From Hyphomonadaceae bacterium (GTDB taxonomy: Bacteria > Pseudomonadota > Alphaproteobacteria > Caulobacterales > Aquidulcibacteraceae), in NCBI GenBank assembly GCA_021299265.1, contig JAJTGP010000057.1, forward strand, positions 1-57,959: a stretch of DNA of 57,959 nt, written 5' to 3'. Under the pieces are notes generated by a model that was not told the DNA's origin, searched no databases, and worked only from the letters and a program-made list of their open reading frames with translations. A program made the position numbers and the translations under genes. Below are positions 34,545 through 43,132 of this stretch, piece after piece; within the stretch, counting starts at the first letter, position 1, and each line of letters begins with the position of its first letter.

Positions 34545-35492
34545 CTAACGCTTTGGTGGCTCGTCCCGTCGAGACCAGTTTGCCAAAAGCGTTTTCAATT
34601 CGCCATTGTCGCCATCGGGCAAGCCGAGGATCAGGCGGATAAACAAGTCGCCCGGCGCACCGGGGCGGGCCACACCCTTGCCCTTCAAACGCAAAACCGT
34701 GCCTGAGTTGGATCCGGGTGGGATGGTGAGCGAGACTGTGCCGTTGGGAATGGTGGCTTCAACCCGGCCACCTTCGAGAATTTCGCTCAAGGAGACAGGC
34801 AGGTCCATCCGCACATCATCTCCATCGCGCTGAAATACAGGGTGCGGCTTTACCGTGACCGTCACCATCAGATCGCCCGCAGGCATGCCGCCTTGGCCTG
34901 GACCGCCTTGACCGCGCAGTCTGAGGGTCCGGCCGGTTTCGACGCCAGCGGGAATAGTCACATCAATTGAGCGATCACCCGCCTTCACCCGTTGCTTGGC
35001 ACCGGAAATAGCATCTTCAAAGTCAATCTTGATCGTGGTTTGAATGTCTTGACCCTTTGTACCGGCTTGAAAGCCGGGCCAAGCGCCACCGCGCGCACCA
35101 AAGGCCGCACCAAAGAGGTCGCCAAACATGTCTTCGAATTCGGGTTGGCCAGGGCCGGTCTGACGCCGCCCTGCCCCTGCCCCACCAAAGGGCCCACCGG
35201 GGCCAAAGGGGTCGCCGCCGCCAAACGGACCGCGCCCACCGCCGCCGCCAAATCCCGCAAACTTCGGATTGCCATCAGCGTCAATCTCACCGCGATCATA
35301 TTTCGCTTTGCGGTCTGGATCGTCGAGAAACGTAAATGCGGCGGACACGCGCTTGAAGCGTTCTTCTGCCGCTTTGTTGTTTGGGTTAGCGTCTGGATGC
35401 AATTCCTTGGCGAGCTTGCGATAGACTTTTCGAACCTCGGCAAATGGGGCTCCGCGCGCAACGCCAAGCACTGCATAAGGTTCATCTGCCAC
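34545..35492 (-). CDS. J-domain cochaperone, DnaJ/CbpA-like
   Basis: A 315-residue protein: J domain with HPD at 32-34, a Gly/Phe-rich linker (about 80-150), then the DnaJ C-terminal substrate-binding domains. The zinc-finger CxxCxGxG repeats of true DnaJ are missing, so this is a class B (CbpA-like) protein. It stimulates DnaK and binds unfolded clients. It lies 92 bases downstream of the last GTA gene, on the same strand, but is probably an independent host gene. Confidence 0.9.
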   Translation of the reverse strand: MADEPYAVLGVARGAPFAEVRKVYRKLAKELHPDANPNNKAAEERFKRVSAAFTFLDDPDRKAKYDRGEIDADGNPKFAGFGGGGGRGPFGGGDPFGPGGPFGGAGAGRRQTGPGQPEFEDMFGDLFGAAFGARGGAWPGFQAGTKGQDIQTTIKIDFEDAISGAKQRVKAGDRSIDVTIPAGVETGRTLRLRGQGGPGQGGMPAGDLMVTVTVKPHPVFQRDGDDVRMDLPVSLSEILEGGRVEATIPNGTVSLTIPPGSNSGTVLRLKGKGVARPGAPGDLFIRLILGLPDGDNGELKTLLANWSRRDEPPKR

Positions 35493-35584
35493 GCCTTGAT
35501 CTCCCGGTTTCCTGTAAATCCAGCGGGCGCACCCACTCCGTCTAACAGAGACTTAGGCGCTCTCTACTTGCGGCGAAAGGGGGG

Positions 35585-38554
35585 CTAGCTCATGTGTTGC
35601 ACGCTTATCCGTTCCTCGAGGCAATAGCCCAAGCGGCCAAAGGGGCCACGTTGGCAGATAGACAGGCTAATCTCAGTCTGCACGGCACCGAAATCTGCCA
35701 ATTCATTGCTGGTCGGATAGAGGTAAGAAGGCCCCTCAACCTCGATTGAGCGCAGAGGGACCCCCGTCGAGCTTTGCACCGTTACAATATAGCTTTCGGT
35801 CGCAACGACGCTCGGCACTTCCGGCAAGGCCCAGCTGTCGCCATCGCCGCTAGCCCGTCGCACCCACGATAATTGGATGCCACTCTGGTTGCGTCGCGCC
35901 CGGAGATGACAGGGTGACCACGGCAGGGCGGCGCTTCCGGAAAAACGTGCTTCAAGGCGAGTCTCCAAGTCTGGCAAGGCCGAAGGTGCCGCCGTCCATT
36001 CTGCTGTCACTCCAATTAGGCTAGAGTCCAAATCGGCCGGCACTAGGGCGTCATCGAGAAGAACAAAGCCCGCTGCAATCGGTACGGCAGGGCCTTGGGC
36101 ACCGCCATGATAGCCGCGCACCACTCCTTGCAGACGCCAAGTCTGGCTCGCCACCCAAGTTGCGTCTGACCAACTCAAAACATCCATCACCCCGTCAGGA
36201 CCATAAAGGGCTGCTTTACCTGAGGCGGGGGGCGCCTCGCTGGTCGCAAATTCAACCACACAAATTTGGGCCAAGCGGCACGAAATGGGTGCGACAGGCA
36301 AGGGCTCGACTAAGCGTCCATAGGTCATAGGTCGTTCCACGCGGGCAACCAGCTGCCCTGCTAGTCGCACCTCGATTGTCCCCGGCCACGGGCTGGCAAA
36401 CGCCCCAATCAAAGGCTTTGGCGCTTGCACGTTTGTGAAAGGTGACGGCAAATCCAGCACCACCAAATCCGGAGGCGCGACTAGCCAAGGTAATTGAGGT
36501 TGAACTTCCATGGCATGACTGGCCAACTTGGCCAACCTTGGCTGTGGCGCGGGGGTCGCTACCAATTCCTGCGCCCAAGGCCCCTCCAGACGGTCAATTC
36601 GCCATTGGGTGCCATCTACCCACTCAAACCGATCACCAACTTGCAGGCAGGCAGCGAGGGCGGGGGTCAGACGGCCTTGCATGCGTTCAACAGGTATCGC
36701 TCTCGCCAAGTGATGCGCGATGGCCTGTCGGCTTTCCCCATCCACCACCAGCGGCAAGGACACGGACAGGCTCAGGCCACTCGAGCCTGTGCCTTCCACG
36801 CGATAATTGGCAGGCTCATAGTCGCGCTCGCTGGCATAAGTAGTAACCGAGAGATGGGATGGGGCCTCTTGCGGTTGGACGATCCGCGACATATCTGCCG
36901 CGCCATCTTTCAACTGAAAATCTGAAGCGGCTAAACTACAAACGGCCTGCGGGGTTGATATTTCAACAATTTCGAGCCCTTCAAAACGGGGACGAGCCTC
37001 AAGTCCCAACGGCTGCAGCAATTGGTCGATCAAGGCACGCGCGGTAGCCGGGGTCTCCACCACATAGCCCTCAATAAAGCCTGATACGCCGTCTGGATTC
37101 AGGAAGCTCAGGCCAGCGCGTGCGCCAATACCAACTAATAGCTCTCTCAGGGGCAAGATTCCGGCCCGGCCCGCTAACCAGTGCCCCGTGGCCGCATGCG
37201 CGCCATCGCCCCAAACCGCTTCTAGCTGAGGGAAGTGGGGATAGGGTCGCGCATCCCAAGTCCATAAGAAGATGTGTTCCGGCGCAATCATCGGCTGCCC
37301 GTTCACAGCTGAGATCGGGCTATGATCTAGCCAATAGGATAGACAGGCCTCCAGCGCGAGGCGCTGTTCACCATCATCGCGCGACCCGGTTGAGAAGGGC
37401 GGAAGACCAGCCTCCGAGGATTTAGGATCGGGGAAGACGCTGGGGCGGTTAGCCGCCTTATCGACAGCCGGGAATCCAAGCTCCATCAAGCGGATCGGTT
37501 TAGACTGTGGCACCCAAGGCGTCGGCGCTGTTAGCCACTGGCCACCGATGCGTTCAAAATGGGTTTGGCTCCAGAAACTTCGAATGTCTTTGACCCGCCA
37601 AACCCAAGGCTCTTGATAGGCACCGTCCGTAATGGGTATGCGGGTGCGGGCTAGGCGCTCGGCTTCGCTGGCGTAATAGAAATCAAATCCTTCCCCGCCC
37701 TCGATACCCGCTTGCAACAAAGCCAGATCGGGTTCGGGCTCGCCTTGCCGTCGGTCAGTCATCGGTGGATACCAATCCAGCCCGATGAAATCCAAGTTGG
37801 GGTCTGCCCAGAGGGGATCAAGCGGGAAGCAAAGGTCCTGACTGCCTGCAGGATTATAGCCGCCATACTCCGTCCAGTCCGCCGCATAGCCAATCTTGGT
37901 CTGTGGTCCAAGGATGAGACGGACTTGTGCAGCGAGCGCTTTCAAGGCTGTCACGGCGGGGAATTGCCCAGTGGAAGACCGCCTTTGGGTAAGCCCCACA
38001 AGTTCAGAGCCTATCAAGAAGCTCTCCACCCCACATGCAGCTTTGGCTAGCATGGCCTGATGCAAGATAAAGCGCCGATAGGACCATTCAGCCGGACCAG
38101 AATAGATCGGCTCTTGCCCCCGCAAGCTGAAGTGGCTTGCCGCCGCTGTGCCAAAGAAGGCGGCAATTTGAGCTTCAGTCGTCGTGGGGCCCGAAATGCA
38201 GGTAATGCGGCCGCGCCAAGGATAGGCTGGTTGGCCAATTCCGCCTTGGGGATTTGGCAAGCCATTGCCGGCAGGGACGTCCATCATAACAAATGGGTTC
38301 AGCGTGACCTGATGGCCGCGGGCCTTAAGCTCTGTTATGGCCTCGATGACACTGGCATCTTCCGGCGTGCCGCCATAGGCGGGCCTGCCATCCACCGAGG
38401 AGACCAAATTGGCGTTGCCCCTGCTCAAGCCAGCCACTTGCCAAGAACGCGGACGGGTTGGCTTAAAGCGTTGGTCGACGCGGGGGCTCAATCCGGCACA
38501 GCCCTGCCCGCAGGTCCGTCCCGAACCAAGCCACCACCAAAGAGACATGATCAA
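35585..38554 (-). CDS. GTA gp15 (tail-tip/host-specificity) C-terminal part, in a shifted frame
   Basis: 989 codons from the first in-frame ATG. From PRVDQRF on (residue 24 of this frame) it continues the gp15 family: YGGTPEDASVIEAI, the GTA TIM-barrel domain (GYAADWTEYGG, FPLDPLWADPNLDFIGLDW, ITDGAYQEPWV, KPIRLMELGFPAVDK, FLWTWDARPYPHFP), then phage tail-tip domains to the end. Residues 1-23 are out-of-frame reading of the preceding part. Joined with 38463-39338 by skipping one C in a C5 run, the product would be about 1250 residues, near the roughly 1300 of R. capsulatus gp15. Confidence 0.85.
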   Translation of the reverse strand: MIMSLWWWLGSGRTCGQGCAGLSPRVDQRFKPTRPRSWQVAGLSRGNANLVSSVDGRPAYGGTPEDASVIEAITELKARGHQVTLNPFVMMDVPAGNGLPNPQGGIGQPAYPWRGRITCISGPTTTEAQIAAFFGTAAASHFSLRGQEPIYSGPAEWSYRRFILHQAMLAKAACGVESFLIGSELVGLTQRRSSTGQFPAVTALKALAAQVRLILGPQTKIGYAADWTEYGGYNPAGSQDLCFPLDPLWADPNLDFIGLDWYPPMTDRRQGEPEPDLALLQAGIEGGEGFDFYYASEAERLARTRIPITDGAYQEPWVWRVKDIRSFWSQTHFERIGGQWLTAPTPWVPQSKPIRLMELGFPAVDKAANRPSVFPDPKSSEAGLPPFSTGSRDDGEQRLALEACLSYWLDHSPISAVNGQPMIAPEHIFLWTWDARPYPHFPQLEAVWGDGAHAATGHWLAGRAGILPLRELLVGIGARAGLSFLNPDGVSGFIEGYVVETPATARALIDQLLQPLGLEARPRFEGLEIVEISTPQAVCSLAASDFQLKDGAADMSRIVQPQEAPSHLSVTTYASERDYEPANYRVEGTGSSGLSLSVSLPLVVDGESRQAIAHHLARAIPVERMQGRLTPALAACLQVGDRFEWVDGTQWRIDRLEGPWAQELVATPAPQPRLAKLASHAMEVQPQLPWLVAPPDLVVLDLPSPFTNVQAPKPLIGAFASPWPGTIEVRLAGQLVARVERPMTYGRLVEPLPVAPISCRLAQICVVEFATSEAPPASGKAALYGPDGVMDVLSWSDATWVASQTWRLQGVVRGYHGGAQGPAVPIAAGFVLLDDALVPADLDSSLIGVTAEWTAAPSALPDLETRLEARFSGSAALPWSPCHLRARRNQSGIQLSWVRRASGDGDSWALPEVPSVVATESYIVTVQSSTGVPLRSIEVEGPSYLYPTSNELADFGAVQTEISLSICQRGPFGRLGYCLEERISVQHMS

Positions 38555-39338
38555 CTTGGGGCAAATCGCGCGCCAAATTATCTAAAGAAACACATAGGTC
38601 GGTACGCGCCCTTTGAACATGCAGGTTCTCGGCCTGCGCCGTGCCCGGTTTCCAAACGGTTTGGACCGGCGTGGTGGCATAGGCAAATTCCCCGGCTCCA
38701 GGGATCAGACAAACTGCCCGTGCCAAATCTTGTAAGCGCGGGCGATTGGCCTCTGCAGGTGTTGGCACCAGGATTTCAACTGAGATATTGGGGATCCGGT
38801 CATTAAAGGCCGTGACGACCAACTCTTCAAACACCAGATAGGCAAGACCGCGAAAAGCCGGCGCAACGTCTAAGCCTTCGATCGCCTCAATCAAGGGATC
38901 AGGCTCTTGATCCTCCCCACCTAAATAGAGCCGATAGGTGGTTTGGCTCGAATCATAGACTTCGCCATTCACCCACATGCGACCAATGCCCTGGATGGGC
39001 CCTTCGCACAGGCCAAGGGCAAAGCTAATCGAGTAATAGCGCTCCACGACGCGTTGCCCGCCTTTGCCGCCAATGGTGCGCTTCTTATCATGCTCTTTGA
39101 ATTGTGCGGCCCAGATCACTTGGCCTGTTACGCGGGCACGACCAAAGACAAGCGGAATGGGCGCACCTTCGCCGCCGCCTTGTACTTTCAAAGTTGACAG
39201 GCGAGAGGGCTGGATCCGGGCGGGCGTGAGGCTTGAAATCAGCGCTTGGTCGATGGAGTTGCCGACAAAAGTGCCGATGGTACCGCCAACCGGTCCAAAC
39301 AGCGCGGAGCCGATGGTGGAGAGGATTAAGCTTGCCAT
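38463..39338 (-). CDS. GTA gp15 N-terminal part, ends early by frameshift
   Basis: 291 codons. The Gly-rich start GPVGGTIGTFVGNSIDQ and the family motifs VTGQVIWAAQFKEH, FALGLCEGPIQGIGRMWVNG, GLAYLVFEELVVTAFNDR, LIPGAGEFAYATTPVQ and VAWFGTDLRAGLCRIEP are all gp15. After residue 285 the frame runs six residues into a stop, while the family sequence goes on in the +1 frame. Starts by a one-base overlap with gp14. Whether this is a sequencing error, a true mutation or programmed frameshifting cannot be decided here. Confidence 0.85.
   Translation of the reverse strand: MASLILSTIGSALFGPVGGTIGTFVGNSIDQALISSLTPARIQPSRLSTLKVQGGGEGAPIPLVFGRARVTGQVIWAAQFKEHDKKRTIGGKGGQRVVERYYSISFALGLCEGPIQGIGRMWVNGEVYDSSQTTYRLYLGGEDQEPDPLIEAIEGLDVAPAFRGLAYLVFEELVVTAFNDRIPNISVEILVPTPAEANRPRLQDLARAVCLIPGAGEFAYATTPVQTVWKPGTAQAENLHVQRARTDLCVSLDNLARDLPQVDHVSLVVAWFGTDLRAGLCRIEPPRRPTL
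38482..38486 (-). other. Frameshift point of GTA gp15 (C5 run)
   Basis: The minus-strand sequence GAG-CCC-CCG-CGT is the site where gp15 homology passes from one frame to the other. Removing one C gives GAG-CCC-CGC-GTC-GAC and a single open frame through both parts. CCC followed by C is also a sequence on which +1 ribosomal slippage could occur. Confidence 0.75.
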
Positions 39339-39763
39339 CAGATTGATCCTTTTTCAGACGGAGCATGGGTGGAAAGGCTTGGGTCAGGCCAGTCAAACAG
39401 GTGTGTGGTGCGCATCTTGAACCAGCGGCCATAGCGATTTTCGACAACGCCAGCGGTCCAATGAGCATGGATGAAGCGCCCGTCCTCGCCCATTAGGCCC
39501 GCGTGAGCAGGTGACCCACTTGGGACTTGTGCAAACAGGATCACGCAGCCCGGGCGGGGCTCGTCGAGGGGTTCTAAAAACAAATGGGCTGCCGCCACGA
39601 GGTCGCGCTTTAGCGCCGTCCGCGAGGGACAAGTTAGGCCTAAATCGCGGGCGACGCCCTCAATCAAGCCAACACAATCAGTCGCAATTCCACACTGGCT
39701 TGCACCCTCGGCATAGGGTGTGCCCAACCAAGCCCATGCCAAGCGCATAGCATCGACCCTCAT
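39338..39763 (-). CDS. GTA gp14, NlpC/P60 family cell wall peptidase
   Basis: A 141-residue papain-fold peptidase: catalytic Cys30 in ATDCVGL and His87 in PAHAGLMG, with a second His-rich strand (FIHAHW) after. In the R. capsulatus particle the homologue sits at the tail tip and helps pass the peptidoglycan. It overlaps gp13 by 4 bases and gp15 by 1. Confidence 0.92.
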   Translation of the reverse strand: MRVDAMRLAWAWLGTPYAEGASQCGIATDCVGLIEGVARDLGLTCPSRTALKRDLVAAAHLFLEPLDEPRPGCVILFAQVPSGSPAHAGLMGEDGRFIHAHWTAGVVENRYGRWFKMRTTHLFDWPDPSLSTHAPSEKGSI

Positions 39764-40641
39764 CGTTTGCCCCCGACATTTCCTGCGGGGCTGGGACCCG
39801 TGACCGTCGCCGCTTCACCGGGCAAGGTGGGCACACCCCGGAAGTTCAAGCCATTGTCAAAACGGGTGCGGCAGGTCTCATAGCGTTTGTCACACCCAAG
39901 GCTAAAAGTGACGGCATCACCCAGCGCTGGCAAAAGCGGCATCGGTTGAGCCAGTTTGACGGCGAGCTGACCTCCGACCAGTTCCACCTGCTGAATGGGT
40001 CGTGACAAGCCCCTCGCGCGCCCAGAAATGACCCGCAGCATCCCGCCGCGAAAAGCATCCAAATCAAAGCCCTGTACTAATGAGGCGGTGAAGGCGCGGT
40101 CACTCTGCACTGCCGTGATGGTCGCGGTCGCGCGATAATCCGGGTCATTTAAATTGACGCCACAGCGTCCGTCGCCCAAGCTTGCGTCACAGCTGCGGGT
40201 ATAAAGGCGGCCCACCATCTGATTCATAGCGGGTTCGAGTGTTTGGATATTCAGCTCGAAATTACTGCCATGACACACAATCGTCTGCACAAAGCCAAAC
40301 CATAGCGGCAGACTTATCGTCGGCTCTCGCCAGTCGATCAAAAAAGCATCAACCCGCGCTTGATCCCACAAACCCAACTGGATGTCATCGGCGTTCATCC
40401 CGGCCAGCGAGAGCGCGCCTGACAGGGCTGCATGGCCGGGGCTGAGCGACAGTTCGGCTTCAGCCGGGCTTTCGCTGAGGCTGAACGCGGCTTTAAACAA
40501 TGTGTCGGCGACTTGAAGATCGCGGTCATCTTCGGTGGCAGCAAGGACCAAGCCGTCTTGCCGGACCAAGCGCCAGCCGCGCGCCAAGGTTGTGACTCCT
40601 GCGCGCCATTTTGCGTCCAAGGCAGGCGGCAAAGACCTCAT
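39760..40641 (-). CDS. GTA gp13, DUF2163 tail hub protein
   Basis: A 293-residue protein of the DUF2163/phage_BR0599 type. Four Cys in two pairs (TRSCDASLGDGRCG and LGCDKRYETC) fit an iron-sulfur cluster such as known in lambda gpL and reported, to my memory, for the R. capsulatus GTA hub. A YTRSCDASLG motif is typical. It overlaps gp12 and gp14 by 4 bases each. Confidence 0.9.
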   Translation of the reverse strand: MRSLPPALDAKWRAGVTTLARGWRLVRQDGLVLAATEDDRDLQVADTLFKAAFSLSESPAEAELSLSPGHAALSGALSLAGMNADDIQLGLWDQARVDAFLIDWREPTISLPLWFGFVQTIVCHGSNFELNIQTLEPAMNQMVGRLYTRSCDASLGDGRCGVNLNDPDYRATATITAVQSDRAFTASLVQGFDLDAFRGGMLRVISGRARGLSRPIQQVELVGGQLAVKLAQPMPLLPALGDAVTFSLGCDKRYETCRTRFDNGLNFRGVPTLPGEAATVTGPSPAGNVGGKR

Positions 40642-41270
40642 AATAAGATCTCCACCAGAGCCAGCGAGATAACCCGGCCTGCCTCAAACGCATCATGGGC
40701 AATGTCGAGGCGGTCGCTGTCAAAGCGGACGGGGGTATCAAAGCTAAAGCCTGCCCGCACCGACTGTCCTGCCGCAGGGGCCGTCGAAAGTGTGATCAAG
40801 CCTGTTTGGGTGTCGACCGAGAAAGCTGAAGCCGGAAGCTCTGTTGTGCCAATGCCAACTCGAACGGTGCCGAGACCCGGCAGATGGATCGGGCGCACGC
40901 TGCTGCCCGCCGCATCGCCATAGGTTTTCTGCAACTGAAAGACTTTTTGGCTGCCAGTGCCTATACCCAAAAGCTGATCGAACGGCCCCGGCATTTGTGA
41001 CGGGCGACAGCTTTTGTGGTCCGCTGGATCGCGAAAGCGGAACCCATGGAGGCGTCCGAGCCGGGCCTCAAAAAAGGCTGTGATTTCAGCTAAATCATCC
41101 AAATTACGTATGGCTGAGCCGACATCCCAGCGCCGTCGCGAACGAGACAGGCAGGTGTTGCGCACTTCGCGACCATTGGCCAAGGCCACCACTTCGGTCA
41201 CCCGCTCTGGCCCACCTACCGCACCACGGGCCAGTTTCAGGGGAAAGCTGATGTTGTGAAACGCGGTCAT
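40638..41270 (-). CDS. GTA gp12, DUF2460 distal tail protein
   Basis: A 210-residue DUF2460 protein: FHNISFPLKLARGAVGGPER at the start, the RSRRRWDVGSAIRN segment, FFEARLGRLHGFRFRDPADHKS and QKTYGDAAGSSVRPI, then GVGTTEL-like strands. Length equals the R. capsulatus protein. It forms the ring between tail tube and hub. Overlaps gp11 and gp13 by 4 bases. Confidence 0.92.
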   Translation of the reverse strand: MTAFHNISFPLKLARGAVGGPERVTEVVALANGREVRNTCLSRSRRRWDVGSAIRNLDDLAEITAFFEARLGRLHGFRFRDPADHKSCRPSQMPGPFDQLLGIGTGSQKVFQLQKTYGDAAGSSVRPIHLPGLGTVRVGIGTTELPASAFSVDTQTGLITLSTAPAAGQSVRAGFSFDTPVRFDSDRLDIAHDAFEAGRVISLALVEILL

Positions 41271-41794
41271 AGCAAGCTGCCCCCGCGTTGAACGGCACGC
41301 GCCAAAGCGGCCGCGACTTGAGTAGAAGAGCGCTTAACCTCAGCCAGATTGCTACCAGGCGCCATGTGGATCGTGATGTTGATTGGCTGCGCGCCCGAAC
41401 CTGGCATTATTTGGCCAGAAGATGACGGGACAAAAAGCTCAGGTCCGCGCTCACCCACCAGATAGGCCCCGCCGGTCGTGACCGGACCGCCATCGGCGCG
41501 CGCGCCAGCTTGCGGGATGCTCTGCACAATCTGCAAGAAGGCCGCTTCCAACGGCTTTGTGACAAAGCGTTCCAAAGCCAGATTAGACAAGTCGCGCACC
41601 AAACTGGCTGCCAGACTCCGCACGGAGAGTTCGCCACTACGCGCCGCTTCGGCCAAAGATGAGGACACGCGCTTGCCAGCTTTGGCAAAGGCGTCGCCTA
41701 AAGCATCCGCGGCAGCTTGGGCTGGACCGGTCGCAAACGCATCCAAACTGTCAGCGGCGCGCTGCAAATCATCTTCAAATGAACTTTTATTCAT
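41267..41794 (-). CDS. GTA gp11, short tail tape measure protein
   Basis: A 175-residue helical protein with Ala/Gly-rich N-terminal half (DAFATGPAQAAADALGDAFAKAG), a conserved middle LERFVTKPLEAAFLQIVQ, then GGAYLVGERGPELFVPSSSGQIMPG and INITIHMAPG, the usual end of GTA tape measures. It is shorter than the 219 residues of R. capsulatus, which would predict a shorter tail. Overlaps gp10.1 by 8 bases. Confidence 0.88.
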   Translation of the reverse strand: MNKSSFEDDLQRAADSLDAFATGPAQAAADALGDAFAKAGKRVSSSLAEAARSGELSVRSLAASLVRDLSNLALERFVTKPLEAAFLQIVQSIPQAGARADGGPVTTGGAYLVGERGPELFVPSSSGQIMPGSGAQPINITIHMAPGSNLAEVKRSSTQVAAALARAVQRGGSLL

Positions 41795-41996
41795 TTATGT
41801 CATTAGGAGGAGTCTCCTGATCTGGGAAACGAAGCGATAGAAGGGTTAGGTTGGCGCGGGTCATGACCTCGGCGCTTGCCAGATCAGGAGCCGCCAAGGC
41901 GCGCCATTCGGCGACCGAGACCTCCCAAAAGGAAGCAGGGCCAATGCCGAGGCCGATGGCTTGGCTAAGCAGGCTGGGCCACGGCAAAAGGCTCAT
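41787..41996 (-). CDS. GTA gp10.1-like small protein (tail assembly chaperone type, rcc01693-like)
   Basis: A 69-residue protein starting MSLLPWPSLLSQAIGLGIGP and containing FWEVSVAEWRAL, the signature of the TIGR02216 phage family found between gp10 and gp11 in GTA clusters. Overlaps gp10 by 4 bases and gp11 by 8. Probably works with gp10 as a chaperone for the tape measure during tail assembly; inferred from position. Confidence 0.85.
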   Translation of the reverse strand: MSLLPWPSLLSQAIGLGIGPASFWEVSVAEWRALAAPDLASAEVMTRANLTLLSLRFPDQETPPNDINE

Positions 41997-42289
41997 GCGC
42001 CCGCCCCTTCAAACGCCTTTGCAATGGCCTGCGCTGCTTCTGTCGGGCGAATTTGTGCCTTGGCAAGCTCGGCTGGGCTCATAGCCTCGCCACACAAGAG
42101 GGCCGAGATGATCACCAACACATCGTGACTGGACAAACTGGCAAGGCGGGCTTCTAGGGCTTCTAACGTGTTGACTTCAAAGGCAGCTTCAAGGCGTGCC
42201 AGAGCGCCCATCGTCAAGCACAAGATCAAAGGGCGTCCATCGACATGCAAGACGGCTTCGCCGCGCGCGGGATTAATCAACCCGGTCAT
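41993..42289 (-). CDS. GTA gp10, tail assembly chaperone-like protein
   Basis: A 98-residue protein of the GTA-gp10 (Phage_TAC_11) family: NPARGEA at the start, LCLTMGALARLEAAFEV, then a helical section with LASLSSHDVLVIISALLCGE. The position after the tail tube gene and before the tape measure fits the chaperone slot. Overlaps gp9 by 4 bases. Confidence 0.88.
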   Translation of the reverse strand: MTGLINPARGEAVLHVDGRPLILCLTMGALARLEAAFEVNTLEALEARLASLSSHDVLVIISALLCGEAMSPAELAKAQIRPTEAAQAIAKAFEGAGA

Positions 42290-42702
42290 AGTGCGACAAA
42301 TCCCAATTCGCCGGCGCTGACCAAGGTCATTGAAAAAGTTGCCTCCCCATCATGGGCACCGCCATATTCAAGCGCGGCGATCTGAAACGGACCCTCCAGC
42401 GTGCCAAAGTCTGGGACGATTAAGCGCCAGATTCTGCGATCTTGAGAAAAAAAGCTTGTGCGTACTAACGCATCGGATGCGGCATCCTTGAACACGCCGC
42501 TGCCGGTGACACTGGCTTCCTTCAAGCCTGCCCCGGCCAATAGTTCGCGCCAAGCATTTGGGCTTTCCGCCGAAGTGGCGTCCACCGACTTGGCGGCCAG
42601 CGCAATCGTCTTCGCACGCAAACCGGCGATCGTTACAAAATTAGGGATTGCGGCCCCATCGGATATCTTGAGTAGGACGTCCCGTCCTGCTTGTCCCGCC
42701 AT
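42286..42702 (-). CDS. GTA gp9, major tail tube protein (TP901-1 family)
   Basis: A 138-residue protein: MAGQAGRDVLLKI, IAGLRAKTIALAAKSVDAT, WRELLAGAGLKEASVTGSGVF and FQIAALEYGGAHDGEATFSM, the family pattern. A strong AAGGAGG ribosome site precedes the ATG, fitting high expression of a tube subunit. It is one of few genes in the cluster with a gap before it (25 bases after gp8). Confidence 0.93.
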   Translation of the reverse strand: MAGQAGRDVLLKISDGAAIPNFVTIAGLRAKTIALAAKSVDATSAESPNAWRELLAGAGLKEASVTGSGVFKDAASDALVRTSFFSQDRRIWRLIVPDFGTLEGPFQIAALEYGGAHDGEATFSMTLVSAGELGFVAL

Positions 42703-42727
42703 AGCGGCCTCCTTAATGAAATATTAT

Positions 42728-43132
42728 TCAGATACGATCAGCGATGATTTTTAGGCGGACAATCCCGAGCCAAGACCGCGCGTCCGCACTGCGCATCACA
42801 TCGCTATAAAGTGGCAGGATCAGCACGATGCGCGCGCCTTGTGGATTGGGCTTTGCCATTGCGGCGCAGGTGGCGAGTGCTGCAACGGCTTGGCGGGCGA
42901 TTTCGGCCCCGGTCTGGCGGCAGACGACCTCTAATGTCGCAATATGTTCGTCGTTTTGTACCAGTGAAGCATCAACCGGCTTTGTCTCCCAGCGTCGCCA
43001 GACAGCAAAGGGGAATGCAGCCAGTTTTACCTGGGCCTCGATCAGTCGGACTGGATTGCCCAAGACCGCTTGAACGGCCGGATCTGCTCGAAACACGGCA
43101 TCCAACGCCTGCTGGCAGGCGGCCGCACTCAT
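42728..43132 (-). CDS. GTA gp8, DUF3168 tail terminator protein
   Basis: A 134-residue DUF3168 protein: ACQQALDAVFRADPAVQAVLG, FPFAVWRRWETKPVDAS, and a HIATLEVVC strand. It caps the tail tube at the head end. I start it at ATG 43132, in an ATGA overlap with the adaptor gene; upstream in-frame codons lie inside that gene. Confidence 0.9.
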   Translation of the reverse strand: MSAAACQQALDAVFRADPAVQAVLGNPVRLIEAQVKLAAFPFAVWRRWETKPVDASLVQNDEHIATLEVVCRQTGAEIARQAVAALATCAAMAKPNPQGARIVLILPLYSDVMRSADARSWLGIVRLKIIADRI

